This document shows, in pieces, positions 24,736-33,217 of a stretch of 47,305 nucleotides of DNA (position 1 is its first letter; every line of letters starts with the position of its first letter). The stretch is from Jejubacter sp036620675 (GTDB lineage Bacteria; Pseudomonadota; Gammaproteobacteria; Enterobacterales; Enterobacteriaceae): NCBI GenBank assembly GCA_036620675.1, contig JAZHEE010000032.1; one strand, given 5' to 3'. The notes under the pieces are model-generated. The model was not told the DNA's origin. It worked only from the letters and a program-made list of their open reading frames with translations, and did not search any database. A program made the translations under genes and the position numbers.

Positions 24736-25155
24736 ATGCGTAGTTTTATATTTCAGGTTTTCGCCCTTTTCGCGCTCGCCCTTCCCGCTTTTGCCGCACT
24801 ACCTGGTAGCCGCGACACCACCAACCCGGAGTTTATGGCGCGCCCCTACAGTCAGACTTACCGCGACTGCATGGCGCGCAGCGTCAGCACCATGGAGATG
24901 GTGGACTGTATGGAAAATGAGCGAAAAAGCTGGGACCAGCGGCTAAATAAGGTCTGGAAAGAGACGCTCTCCTCGGTCATGAGTCCGCTGCAGTGGCGCG
25001 ATGCCCAGCGCAAGTGGCTGGCCTTTCGCGACAGTCAGTGCCTGGCCGTCACCGGTAAAGGAAGCGGCGGCGCCACCGACAGCGCCAGCTGTATGATGAA
25101 TATGACCATCGAACGCACGCTCCAGCTGGAAGACGCTAACTGGCCACTGGGCTGA
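24736..25155 (+). CDS. Secreted LprI/DUF1311-type protein
   Basis: 139 residues with a signal peptide (about 1-20, LFALALPAFAA). The mature part has four cysteines (45, 58, 102, 119) and the DUF1311/LprI-N pattern: DCMARSVSTMEMVDCMENERKSWDQRLNKVWKE, then LSPLQWRDAQRKWLAFRDSQC-like SPLQWRDAQRKWLAFRDSQC and a final MMNMTIERTLQLE. Some family members inhibit host lysozyme; others have no known role. The periplasmic location is predicted from the signal peptide. GGAATAA precedes the ATG. It is convergent with the frameshifted small gene at 25166-25413. Confidence 0.78.
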   Translation: MRSFIFQVFALFALALPAFAALPGSRDTTNPEFMARPYSQTYRDCMARSVSTMEMVDCMENERKSWDQRLNKVWKETLSSVMSPLQWRDAQRKWLAFRDSQCLAVTGKGSGGATDSASCMMNMTIERTLQLEDANWPLG

Positions 25156-25165
25156 CGCCGGTTTG

Positions 25166-25413
25166 CTAAAGCCACTTTTCCGGTAGCGTTTTCTGCTGGC
25201 GACGCAGGGCGACCCGCCGAACGGTATAACGAATCGCGAGCCAGACAAGCGCCGGAAAAGCGTGCAGAATAGACCAGATAAGCAGCGCGGAGAAAATGCG
25301 GATGGGGAAGGCCCGCCCACGCTATCCTCCCCCAACTGAAATGCCTGATAGCACCAGAAAAACAGACCGCCGACCAACCACAGCCAGGGCACTGACTGAA
25401 CGCCAGGTTTCAT
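25166..25413 (-). pseudogene. Small membrane protein gene broken by a one-base frameshift
   Basis: The ATG at 25413 has a strong GGAAGGAG site. The first frame gives MKPGVQSVPWLWLVGGLFFW (one membrane segment) and continues to QLGEDSVG. After the G-run near 25312 (GTGGGCGGGCC) the natural continuation is in another frame: AFPIRIFSALLIWSILHAFP, then ALVWLAIRYTVRRVALRRQQ and a short basic tail ending at a TAG at 25166. Adding one G restores a protein of about 81 residues with two membrane helices and a basic tail. Without it, the frame runs on into the LprI-type gene with unlikely composition. Family not recognised. It may be a true mutation or a sequencing error in a G-run. Confidence 0.65.
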
Positions 25414-25554
25414 CGTTTTCTCCTTCCATTTACCGGGCCGCGCTCTGTGGACTACGCCCTCAAAGGTTCCGCTTCACCACCTCTGATTTAGCATAGTCAA
25501 AAGCGCCGCCGGTGCGTTGTTTCCGCCATAAATGAAAAAAGAATCAGCCAGGGC

Positions 25555-26001
25555 TTACGGCTCCAGCATTTTACGTAGCAAAAAATCCAGCGCGACCCGC
25601 TCCGCGGGATTTAACTTGCCGTAAGCCAGTTCGGTTATCCCCCACGCATTAGGGATAACCTGCTCCAGACATGCCGCCCCCTCAGGCGTCAGCATAACAA
25701 TCACCTTACGTCCGTCTTCCGGATCCGGCCCCAGAGCCACCAGCCCCCGCTCCTTAAGACGGGCGACTATCCCACGGATAGTCGCCTGATCGACCGCGGT
25801 ATAATCCACCAGCTCGCGCTGGGCGCTGGGGCCATGGTCGCGTAGCGCGCAAAGAGTGGTAAATTGCACCGCGGTCAACTGCGAATCGCCGATGTGTCCC
25901 TGGAAAATAGCCACATAGCGCTGGTAGACCCGACGCAGCAGATGCCCCGGCTGACGCGAAAAGTCATACGCGGCCTCTTTCCTCTGCGCTTTATCCTGCA
26001 T
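25555..26001 (-). CDS. MarR-family regulator of the molybdenum hydroxylase operon
   Basis: 148 residues. Winged-helix MarR fold: PGHLLRRVYQRYVAIFQGH (dimer helix), LTAVQFTTLCALRDHGPSAQRELVDYTAVDQATIRGIVARLKERGLV (HTH) and the wing PDPEDGRKVIVMLTPEGAA. It lies 19 bases after the cytochrome gene on the same strand, so it is probably the last gene of the operon and autoregulatory. In Pseudomonas, NicR, a MarR protein, controls the nicotinate dehydrogenase genes; the layout here is similar. It does not resemble HpaR. Candidate operator at 30221-30234. Confidence 0.87.
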   Translation of the reverse strand: MQDKAQRKEAAYDFSRQPGHLLRRVYQRYVAIFQGHIGDSQLTAVQFTTLCALRDHGPSAQRELVDYTAVDQATIRGIVARLKERGLVALGPDPEDGRKVIVMLTPEGAACLEQVIPNAWGITELAYGKLNPAERVALDFLLRKMLEP

Positions 26002-26020
26002 CGAACTGATACTCCTGTGG

Positions 26021-27319
26021 TTAATGGCGTTCCGCCCGTATTGCCCGAACCCGCTGTTCCAGCTCCGGCCATGCCGGCTGACCCGCCACCTGCTGGCGAA
26101 TGTAGTTTAACAATTCCGCAATCTGGCGATCGTTCATATTGTGGCGGAATCCCGGCATGGTGCCCAGTCCGTCGCTGGCCGGTTCGGCCACACCGTCGAG
26201 CACCGCGCGAATCGCGTTATCCGGCGTCGCCAGATGGAACTGAGTCGCCTGCTGCAAAGAGGGGCGTACACCGTGCATATCGGCGCCCCGCGACTGAGCG
26301 TGACAGGCCATGCAGGCGCCGCTATACAGGCGTGCACCTTCGCTGTCTACGGCGCGCAGTGCCGCGCTTTCTACCGCCCCGTTCGCGGGCAGTGGACGAT
26401 CGGCGCGATCCCCCTGTAGACCGGCAATATAGGTCGCGATAGCTCGCAAATCGCTGTCCGCCAGCGCTGAAGTGCCTTCTTTAATAACTGGCGCCATCGG
26501 CCCGGCTGTCGCGCCGTGACGCGTAGAGTAACCGGTTTTCAGGAACTGATAGAGATCTTCTTCATGCCAGCGCAAAGGCGCCGGGCTTTGAGCGTTCAGA
26601 GCCGGAGCGACCCAGCCGTCTACCACGCCACCGCCAAGGTGTGACTCGCCGCCCTTTTCGGCAAACAGCAGATTACGGGGCGAATGGCAGGCGCTACAGT
26701 GGCCCAGCCCTTCGACCAGATAGCGTCCCCGCTCCCAGCGTTGCGCATCCACGCCGTGCGGCGCCCGCGCGGCCGGTAGCGGCCCTTTGTCCAGAAATAG
26801 CTGGTTCCACAGACCGATCCCGCGTCGGATATTGAAAGGGAAGCCCAGATCGGTTTCCGGCGCCGGCTGATGCACCGCAGGGCGGGTCATCAGCCAGGCG
26901 TAGAGCGCTTTCAGATCGTCATCGCTGACATGGGTGTAAGCGGTATAAGGAAATGCCGGATAAAGATGATTCCCTTCCCGATCGATCCCTTCGCGCATCG
27001 CCCGACGGAAAGCCTCGAACGACCAGCGGCCAATGCCATATTGCGGATCGGGGGTAATATTGGTGCTATAGATGGCGCCCATCGGTGAATTCAGCGCCAG
27101 GCCGCCAGCGTCGCGTTCCCCACCGGGACGGGTATGGCACACTGCGCAATCTCCCGCCTGGTAAAGCTGCTGCCCCCGGGCTATCTCATCATGGCTAAAG
27201 CTTCCGGCCTGTGGGGGCGCCACAGGGTCAATGGATGAATGGGATGTCAGTATCATTCCCGCCGCTGCGGCAATCACGACAACGCCCACAATGCCCGCGC
27301 TCCACTTCTTCATGCTCAT
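26021..27319 (-). CDS. Tri-heme c-type cytochrome subunit of the molybdenum hydroxylase
   Basis: 432 residues with an N-terminal membrane anchor or signal (about 7-25). It has three CxxCH heme sites: CAVCH (58-62), CSACH (208-212) and CMACH (336-340), each followed by a likely axial Met (for example GTMPGF near 387). It resembles the membrane-bound cytochrome subunits of alcohol and aldehyde dehydrogenases and the C-terminal cytochrome part of Pseudomonas NicB. It would take electrons from the Fe-S subunit to the respiratory chain on the periplasmic side. The start overlaps the stop of the Mo-subunit gene as ATGA. Confidence 0.9.
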   Translation of the reverse strand: MSMKKWSAGIVGVVVIAAAAGMILTSHSSIDPVAPPQAGSFSHDEIARGQQLYQAGDCAVCHTRPGGERDAGGLALNSPMGAIYSTNITPDPQYGIGRWSFEAFRRAMREGIDREGNHLYPAFPYTAYTHVSDDDLKALYAWLMTRPAVHQPAPETDLGFPFNIRRGIGLWNQLFLDKGPLPAARAPHGVDAQRWERGRYLVEGLGHCSACHSPRNLLFAEKGGESHLGGGVVDGWVAPALNAQSPAPLRWHEEDLYQFLKTGYSTRHGATAGPMAPVIKEGTSALADSDLRAIATYIAGLQGDRADRPLPANGAVESAALRAVDSEGARLYSGACMACHAQSRGADMHGVRPSLQQATQFHLATPDNAIRAVLDGVAEPASDGLGTMPGFRHNMNDRQIAELLNYIRQQVAGQPAWPELEQRVRAIRAERH

Positions 27320-29577
27320 TGTGCTTCCTCCCGCTTCTCACTCAGCGCCGCCAGTACCCGTTTCGGCGTAAAGGGCACCTCCGTCAGCCGGATACCGGCT
27401 GCGTCGAAAATCGCATTGGCAATCGCCGCCGCGCTGGGCACCGATGCTGATTCCCCGGCGCCCATCGGCGGCTGGTCCGGATTTTCCATCAGCAAAACAT
27501 CCACCTCGGGAAGCTCATCGAAGCGCAGAATAGGATAACCGCCCCAGTCGGCGGAAGTGACGCCGCCGCTGTTAAAGGAGACAAACTCCTTCAGCGCCCG
27601 GCTGGTGGACTGAATAACGTTACCGTGCACCTGATGGCGCACTCCGGCCGGATTCACCATCATGCCGCAATCGTGGGCCACAAAAACCCGATCGACCGTC
27701 ACCTGTCCGGTTTGGGTATCGACGCTGACATCGCAGATCCAGCTGGCCCAGGCGGCGCCGAATCCCGGAAATTTACTGTGAAAGTAGCGCGCATAAGCAA
27801 AGCCACGCCCCTTAAGTATCCGCTGATCGCGGCGGCGATGCTGAAACGCCGGGCCATCCTGCCATCCAGCCCGTTGCTTTAAGGCGTCGATCATAGCGAT
27901 AGCCCGGGGATCTTTCAGATAGCGCAGGCGATAAGCGATAGGATCGGCCCCCGCCATCCAGGCTACTTCATCAATCCAGGACTCATGGGCAAAAACGTTA
28001 GGCAACGCCGATACCCCGCGCAGCCAGGAGGAGCGCACCACCGGGGCGGCATCCTCACAGACCACATCCATCTTCGGATACTGATACTGCGGAATAGCGG
28101 TACGATCGCCCATTTGCAGAACCACCGGTTCATTAGCCACCGCGCCGGTCAGCAGCAGCGCCAGCGTCGTCGAACCGTTCGAGGGATAGCAGGTCTGCAT
28201 GCGGTAGACGTTCACTTCGTGATGCTGTGTCAGCCCGCCCTGCAGGCGAATCAACTGGCCGGTGCCCTTCGGCTCCCAACCCGTCTCCTGTTCGCGCATC
28301 AACTGCACGCGTACCGGTTTCCCCACGGCCTGCGCCAGCAGCGCCGCATCAGCGGTCACGTCGTCGGCGCAGTTACGCCCATAACAGCCGGAAGCCTCAT
28401 GGCGATGAATCACAATCTGTGACTCATCCATCTTCATCAGGATCGCCAGTTCTTTGCGCAGATCGTGAGGCGCCTGGCTGCCCGACCAGAGTTCAAGGCG
28501 CTGCGGATCGGTAAAGTGAGCCACCGCGCAGGAAGGGCCAATGGAGGCGTGCGCATGAAACGGCCAGACATAATCGCGGCAGAGCCGCACCGGCGCCTGA
28601 TTCCAGGCTTCGTCCGCCCCCTCATCTTTTCGCAACTGGCGGGGTGTTTTCGGCAAATCGGAGAGCGTCTGGTGCAACCCTTTACGTGACAGATCCGGCA
28701 GCCCCGACCAGGATTTCCACTCCACCTTCAGGGCATACATAGCGGCAATGGCCTGCTCTTCTCTTTGCGCCACTATGCCGATAAAGTCGCCAGCCACCAC
28801 CAGCTTCACGATCCCGTCAATATGGGCGATGGACTCTTTATCCACCGATACCAGCGAATGGCCCAGGGGCGCACTGCTGTCCGCGCCGACATAAGGCGGC
28901 CTGACAACCCGGCCATGCAACATACCCGGCAGCCGCACGTCGTGTACAAAAGCCTTTGCGCCGCTGACCTTACCTGGAATATCGACTCGCGGCACAGGCT
29001 GGCCGATATAGCGACGCTCCCGGGTTAGCGAGATATCCGTATCCAGCGGCAGCACCAGCGACTGCCCCTGAACGATTTCGCCATAGCTGATACCCCTGTC
29101 TGCCTGCCCTGTGGGATAAAGTCGGCCCTCTTTCGCCACCATATTCTGTACGGGAACGCCGAAACGTTCGGCGCCCAACCGGAGCAGAAGCGCCCTCAAT
29201 TGAGCCGCCGCCTGACGTAGCGGTATCGCGGCGACCTGGATGGTGGCACTGGCGATGGTCGGCCCCTGATCGGGCGTTTTATCGGTATCTCCCAACACCA
29301 TCGTCACGCTGTCAAATACCACCGACAGCTCGTCCGCTACCAGCTGCGCCAGCGCGGTACGAATACCGGTGCCAAGGTCGACATGGCCGCTAAAGGCGGT
29401 AATACTGCCATCAGGCGCGATGGCGATAAAGCTGCTGAGCCTGTCGAGCGGCTTATCGAAATCGGCGTCTTTCCCCTTTTCCACCGCGGCGAGCAGCGGT
29501 GCCGGAATTGCTGAGCAGACCATCAAAATCCCGCCCATTTTCAGCATCTGCCTGCGGGTTATGCCCATTTGATTCAT
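27316..29577 (-). CDS. Molybdopterin-binding subunit of a periplasmic xanthine-oxidase-family hydroxylase
   Basis: 753 residues from ATG 29577, which overlaps the Fe-S gene stop as ATGA. The N-terminus has a twin-arginine signal (ITRRQMLKMGGILMVCSA), so the folded enzyme is exported by Tat. The IorB/NicB class is shown by FSGHVDLGTGIRTALAQLVADEL, FVHDVRLPGMLHGRVVRPP, EASGCYGRNCADDVTADAALLAQAVGKPV, and the C-terminal MGAGESASVPSAAAIANAIFD with the catalytic Glu. Relatives oxidise isoquinoline, nicotinate or aldehydes at a ring or carbonyl carbon using water. In P. putida NicB the cytochrome domains are fused to this subunit; here they are separate. The substrate is unknown. Confidence 0.88.
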   Translation of the reverse strand: MNQMGITRRQMLKMGGILMVCSAIPAPLLAAVEKGKDADFDKPLDRLSSFIAIAPDGSITAFSGHVDLGTGIRTALAQLVADELSVVFDSVTMVLGDTDKTPDQGPTIASATIQVAAIPLRQAAAQLRALLLRLGAERFGVPVQNMVAKEGRLYPTGQADRGISYGEIVQGQSLVLPLDTDISLTRERRYIGQPVPRVDIPGKVSGAKAFVHDVRLPGMLHGRVVRPPYVGADSSAPLGHSLVSVDKESIAHIDGIVKLVVAGDFIGIVAQREEQAIAAMYALKVEWKSWSGLPDLSRKGLHQTLSDLPKTPRQLRKDEGADEAWNQAPVRLCRDYVWPFHAHASIGPSCAVAHFTDPQRLELWSGSQAPHDLRKELAILMKMDESQIVIHRHEASGCYGRNCADDVTADAALLAQAVGKPVRVQLMREQETGWEPKGTGQLIRLQGGLTQHHEVNVYRMQTCYPSNGSTTLALLLTGAVANEPVVLQMGDRTAIPQYQYPKMDVVCEDAAPVVRSSWLRGVSALPNVFAHESWIDEVAWMAGADPIAYRLRYLKDPRAIAMIDALKQRAGWQDGPAFQHRRRDQRILKGRGFAYARYFHSKFPGFGAAWASWICDVSVDTQTGQVTVDRVFVAHDCGMMVNPAGVRHQVHGNVIQSTSRALKEFVSFNSGGVTSADWGGYPILRFDELPEVDVLLMENPDQPPMGAGESASVPSAAAIANAIFDAAGIRLTEVPFTPKRVLAALSEKREEAQ

Positions 29578-30053
29578 ACCGCACCTCCTTCCCGGGCGAT
29601 GATGGCTTTCGCCCGCTCCGCAGCCTGGAGAATCTCCATATGGGTACCACAGCGGCACAGATTAAACGCCAGCGCGTTTTTTATTTCAGCACGGCTCGCA
29701 TTCGGTTTTTCCCTGAATAACCCGACCAGCGTCATTATCATCCCGTTGGCGCAGTAGCCGCACTGCGCAGCCTGCTCATCGATAAATGCCTGCTGTACCG
29801 GGTGCAGATGCGCTTCGTCCGGCGCCAGCCCCTCCAGAGTGGTAATAGTGCAGCCTTCCAGCGTGGAAACCGGAAGCTGGCAGGCCCGGGCGGGTTTGCC
29901 GTCCACCAGTACGGTACAGGCGCCGCACTCGCCCAGCCCGCAGCCAAACTTTGCGCCGTTGAGCGCCAGATCGTTACGCAACACATAAAGGAGCGGCGTT
30001 GAACGCTCAACGCCCTCCAGAAGATAATATTTACCGTTTACCTGAAGTTTCAT
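29574..30053 (-). CDS. 2Fe-2S subunit of the molybdenum hydroxylase
   Basis: 159 residues from ATG 30053 (AGGTGAG upstream); the frame open above it is leader. Two iron-sulphur clusters are visible: plant-type Cys38, Cys43, Cys46 and Cys58 (GCGLGECGACTVLVDGK) and the helical cluster Cys98, Cys101, Cys133 and Cys135 (QCGYCANGM; NLCRCGTH). This is the small subunit of the IorA/NicA/CoxS family and passes electrons from the Mo centre to the cytochrome. It has no signal peptide, so it would be co-exported with the Tat-bearing subunit. First gene of the operon. Confidence 0.92.
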   Translation of the reverse strand: MKLQVNGKYYLLEGVERSTPLLYVLRNDLALNGAKFGCGLGECGACTVLVDGKPARACQLPVSTLEGCTITTLEGLAPDEAHLHPVQQAFIDEQAAQCGYCANGMIMTLVGLFREKPNASRAEIKNALAFNLCRCGTHMEILQAAERAKAIIAREGGAV

Positions 30054-30220
30054 CCAACTCACCTTGCCCGTCTTCCATTTACGCAATTAACAGTGATGAC
30101 ACTGTAAAATATCAGTCGCTGGATTCATCCCATGAGAACAAGAATCCCGCCATCACGCCATTTTATCAGTTATACAAATGTTGCAAATAATACACAATTG
30201 TTATTAATATTTTTAACTAA

Positions 30221-30234
30221 AAGTGTGTACACTT
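30221..30234. promoter_or_regulatory. Candidate operator between Fe-S subunit and XdhC genes
   Basis: AAGTGT-GT-ACACTT, 6-base arms in the AT-rich divergent leader. It is 168 bases before the Fe-S gene and 81 before the XdhC-type gene. MarR proteins bind short palindromes of this kind. Assignment is by position only. Confidence 0.4.
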
Positions 30235-30314
30235 CTTTTTTGCACACCGACACGCAAATATGCATTTTTGCCTCGTCCTGACGCCGAAAACAGGCGTAGC
30301 ATGGACAAACTGGC

Positions 30315-31334
30315 ATGGACGACTTCTCGGGTAACGACACCATGACGCATCCCATCGATATCGACATACTCAATCACGCTATCCGCTGGCTAAAGCAGGG
30401 CCAGCCCATCTGGCTTTGCACGGTGATCGCCACCTGGGGATCCGCACCGCGCTCCCCGGGCGCTATGATGGCGGTTAATGAACGCGGGGAGTCGATAGGT
30501 TCACTGTCCGGCGGCTGTATCGAACAGAGCTTTCTGGCAGGGCTAAACGACCCGCGCATGAAGCGCCCCTCTCAGCTCATTCGCTATGGCCAGGGCGGCC
30601 TGGAGCCCGACGTTAAATTGCCCTGCAACGGCAGTCTGAGCGTTCTGGTAGAGTATCTGCCCGCAGACGATCAAAGCCTGCAGGACTGCCAGCGTTTGCT
30701 GCTTACCGCCAGCGGCCAGGACAATCAGGTTAAACAGGTTATTCCCGGCGAGCGAAGCTGGCTGTGCCCTGCCAGCGGTGATGAACCCGCAGGTGTCGCC
30801 CGGCATGAAGACGGCGCCATCAGCATCAGCCTGCGTCCCCCGCTACAGCTGATCGTCTGCGGTTTGTCGCCGGTCGCTTTCTACTGTATTGATTTTGCAC
30901 GGGCGGTAGGGATGGCGATTACGGTATGCGAACACCGGGAAGACGCGCTGCAAAATTTCGCATCGCGTTATCCCGACGCTGTGCAGCAGAACATCGCGCT
31001 GCATCAGGAATTCCCGGCGGCGTGGCTGGAACGCCATCCGCCCGGCGCCAACAGCGCCCTGCTGTCGCTGACCCACGATCCACGCATCGACGACCTGGCG
31101 ATGATGGAAGCAGTACAGGGCGAAAGCTTCTATATCGGCGTTATGGGATCGAATCGCAACAGCCAGCAACGCAGAAAGCGCCTGCGCGAAACCGGCGGGC
31201 TGAACGACGCGCAACTTGCCCGCATTCACGCACCGGTAGGGCTGGATATCGGCAGCAAAACGCCGGCAGAAATCGCCATTGCTATCGTGGCCGACATTAT
31301 CGCCAGCCGAAATAACAAGCGCCCCCACGAATAG
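30315..31334 (+). CDS. XdhC/CoxI-family molybdenum-enzyme maturation factor
   Basis: 339 residues; an ATG at 30342 is an alternative start and neither has a strong ribosome site. The N-terminal XdhC-CoxI domain has WLCTVIATWGSAPRSPGAMMAVN and GSLSGGCIEQSFL. The C-terminal Rossmann-like domain has LIVCGLSPVAFYCIDFARA, LTHDPRIDDLAMMEA, YIGVMGSNRNSQQRRKRLRE and the closing GLDIGSKTPAEIAIAIVADI. The family sulphurates and inserts the Mo cofactor into xanthine-oxidase-type enzymes. It is divergent from the hydroxylase operon and presumably serves it. Confidence 0.88.
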   Translation: MDDFSGNDTMTHPIDIDILNHAIRWLKQGQPIWLCTVIATWGSAPRSPGAMMAVNERGESIGSLSGGCIEQSFLAGLNDPRMKRPSQLIRYGQGGLEPDVKLPCNGSLSVLVEYLPADDQSLQDCQRLLLTASGQDNQVKQVIPGERSWLCPASGDEPAGVARHEDGAISISLRPPLQLIVCGLSPVAFYCIDFARAVGMAITVCEHREDALQNFASRYPDAVQQNIALHQEFPAAWLERHPPGANSALLSLTHDPRIDDLAMMEAVQGESFYIGVMGSNRNSQQRRKRLRETGGLNDAQLARIHAPVGLDIGSKTPAEIAIAIVADIIASRNNKRPHE

Positions 31335-31344
31335 CTGGGGCGCT
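31318..31344. terminator. Hairpin between convergent XdhC and chemoreceptor genes
   Basis: AGCGCCCC and GGGGCGCT form 8-base arms around an 11-base loop that includes the XdhC stop codon. There is no long T-tract on either side, so bidirectional termination is plausible but not certain. Confidence 0.45.
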
Positions 31345-31367
31345 GGGTTCCAGTACTCAGCGTTCGA

Positions 31368-32963
31368 TCAGTGCAGATTTCCTTTGAGGCCGCTATCACC
31401 GGCCAGCCGGAACTGCTTCATCGATTCCACCAGTTCCAGGGCTTTATCCTTCATATTATTCGAGGTTGCGGCGATCTCCTCTACCATGGCGGCATTTTGC
31501 TGGGTAGCCGCATCCATTTGCGTGACTGCCACGCCAATCTGATGTACGCCGGCCGACTGTTCCTGGCTGGCGATACTGATTTTGTCGATAAGCGCAGTCA
31601 CATTCTGCACCTCTTCAATCAGCTGCTGCATCAGCATCTCCGCCTTTGAGACCAGATCTGTGCCTTTTTTAACCCGTAGCACGTTACTGTCGATAAGATT
31701 TCTGATCTGCCGCGACGCGTCGGCGGAACTCTGCGCCAGACTGCGAACTTCGCCGGCCACTACGGCGAATCCCCGGCCATACTCACCGGCGCGCGCAGCC
31801 TCAACGGCAGCGTTCAGCGACAGCAAATTGGTCTGAGAGGCGATGTTATCGATCATGGTAGTGATGTTGGCAATCTGCCGTGAACTGCTATCCAGGTCAT
31901 CCATTGTTTCCGTTACCTCCTGCATAATTTCCCCGCCGTTACGGGCCACGGAGGCTGCGAGATGGGCGGCTTTGACGGCCTGAGAAGCGCTCTGTGCGTT
32001 TAGCTGTACGGTTACGGTGAGCTCCTCCATCGCCGCCGCCGTCTGCCCCAGCGCCCCCACCTGCTCCTGAGTACGATCCGAAAAGTGATTGTTACCCTGC
32101 GCAATCTGGGTTGATGCGACGGCAACGGCATGGGCGCTCTGATTCACGTTACCGACAATACTTTCCAGGTTGTCCTGCATCGTTTTCAGTCGGGCGATCA
32201 AACTGTCGTCGCGGCTGTTTTCCGGCAACCGGACAGGCACGGAAAGATCGCCTCTGGCGACGCGCTGCGCTACCTCAACGGCTTGCGAAGGTTCCACACC
32301 TAATACCCGCAGAATACTGCGCGAGATAACGTAGCTGAGGCTAATACCAATAATTAACGCCGATACGATCAAAACAATAATAATCGTCTTTCTCAGTTCA
32401 AGCTCAGACTTTCCATTTTCATAGGCAAGCCGCGTCTCTTCCAGTTGGAGGTCGATAAGCTGAGTTAATACTTCCTGAAGGGGATCTATCGCCGGATAAA
32501 GTTCCTGTTCCACAAATAAAGAAAGCCCCGAACGATCTTGCTCTGCTAATAATTTTTGCAAATGCTGTGCCGCTGCTACTGCCTGATTATCAACGGCATC
32601 AAATGACATGATAAGCTTTTTCTCTTTATCGGTCAGCCTCGTTGCGGCATAGGCTCTCCAGTTCTCCTCAATAATCTTTTTGGCCTCATTGACAAGCTCC
32701 AGCCCCTGTTCAGGAGTGAGTATATGATCCCGGACTTTATGGGCCGCATCCACGATATGCACCGCATAGGCATCTGAAACCAGCTTTATTCTCTGAAGCG
32801 GTACGACGCGATCGCTGTACACCGAATCCAGACGCTGGTGGCTTTGAAAATTGCCATTTAGCCCAAGCCCCCCAACGGCAAGCGTACACAAGCATAGCAT
32901 CGTCGATAAGACAGCAATTTTTGTCGCTATCTTCATTGGATGTTTCCGGTTTTTTACTTCCAT
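31368..32963 (-). CDS. Methyl-accepting chemotaxis protein
   Basis: 531 residues; AGGGAG before the ATG. Membrane helix 1 at about 13-36, a periplasmic four-helix-bundle sensor (about 40-190), membrane helix 2 at about 192-214, HAMP (about 216-270), then the signalling domain with the highly conserved tip DNIASQTNLLSLNAAVEAAR (about 372-391). The C-terminus (LAGDSGLKGNLH) lacks the NWETF-type CheR-binding pentapeptide, so methylation would rely on other receptors. The ligand is unknown. No che or flagellar genes are nearby. The gene is somewhat AT-richer than its neighbours. Confidence 0.93.
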   Translation of the reverse strand: MEVKNRKHPMKIATKIAVLSTMLCLCTLAVGGLGLNGNFQSHQRLDSVYSDRVVPLQRIKLVSDAYAVHIVDAAHKVRDHILTPEQGLELVNEAKKIIEENWRAYAATRLTDKEKKLIMSFDAVDNQAVAAAQHLQKLLAEQDRSGLSLFVEQELYPAIDPLQEVLTQLIDLQLEETRLAYENGKSELELRKTIIIVLIVSALIIGISLSYVISRSILRVLGVEPSQAVEVAQRVARGDLSVPVRLPENSRDDSLIARLKTMQDNLESIVGNVNQSAHAVAVASTQIAQGNNHFSDRTQEQVGALGQTAAAMEELTVTVQLNAQSASQAVKAAHLAASVARNGGEIMQEVTETMDDLDSSSRQIANITTMIDNIASQTNLLSLNAAVEAARAGEYGRGFAVVAGEVRSLAQSSADASRQIRNLIDSNVLRVKKGTDLVSKAEMLMQQLIEEVQNVTALIDKISIASQEQSAGVHQIGVAVTQMDAATQQNAAMVEEIAATSNNMKDKALELVESMKQFRLAGDSGLKGNLH

Positions 32964-33027
32964 AATCGACTCCCTGGCTATTTACACCCTAATGAATACG
33001 GCAATGACTCACGCATTTAATGGCAGA

Positions 33028-33043
33028 GTGAAATATATTTCAC
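33028..33043. promoter_or_regulatory. Perfect 16-base palindrome upstream of the chemoreceptor gene
   Basis: GTGAAATATATTTCAC, 65 bases upstream of the chemoreceptor ATG. It resembles a CRP site, but the half-sites are two bases too far apart (N8 rather than N6). An unknown regulator is possible. Confidence 0.4.
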
Positions 33044-33183
33044 AAGGAAATATATAAACACAGCATTGTAAAACAACTCAAAACTCAGGAAATAAAAAGC
33101 AAACACTCAGGAACAAAAATAAACAAGCGACAGGCGGGAGGCAAAAAAATAATAAGTAGATATGGACTAAAATAACAATTTTT

Positions 33184-33205
33184 AAACAGGGCTAACGCCC
33201 TGTTT
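33184..33205 (-). terminator. Hairpin after the DeoR-type gene
   Basis: AAACAGGGC and GCCCTGTTT pair around TAAC, 13 bases past the DeoR stop. The T-tract on the minus strand is weak, so it may be bidirectional. Confidence 0.6.
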
Positions 33206-33217
33206 CTGATATATAGA

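Noticed and set aside
25555..26001. This MarR gene as the missing hpaR
   Set aside because: Sequence differs from HpaR as I remember it, and the gene is 19 bases after the cytochrome gene in a different operon.
32964..33027. FliA (sigma-28) promoter for the chemoreceptor
   Set aside because: TAAA and GCCG are present on the minus strand, but the gap is 13 instead of 15 and the rest of the -10 is poor.
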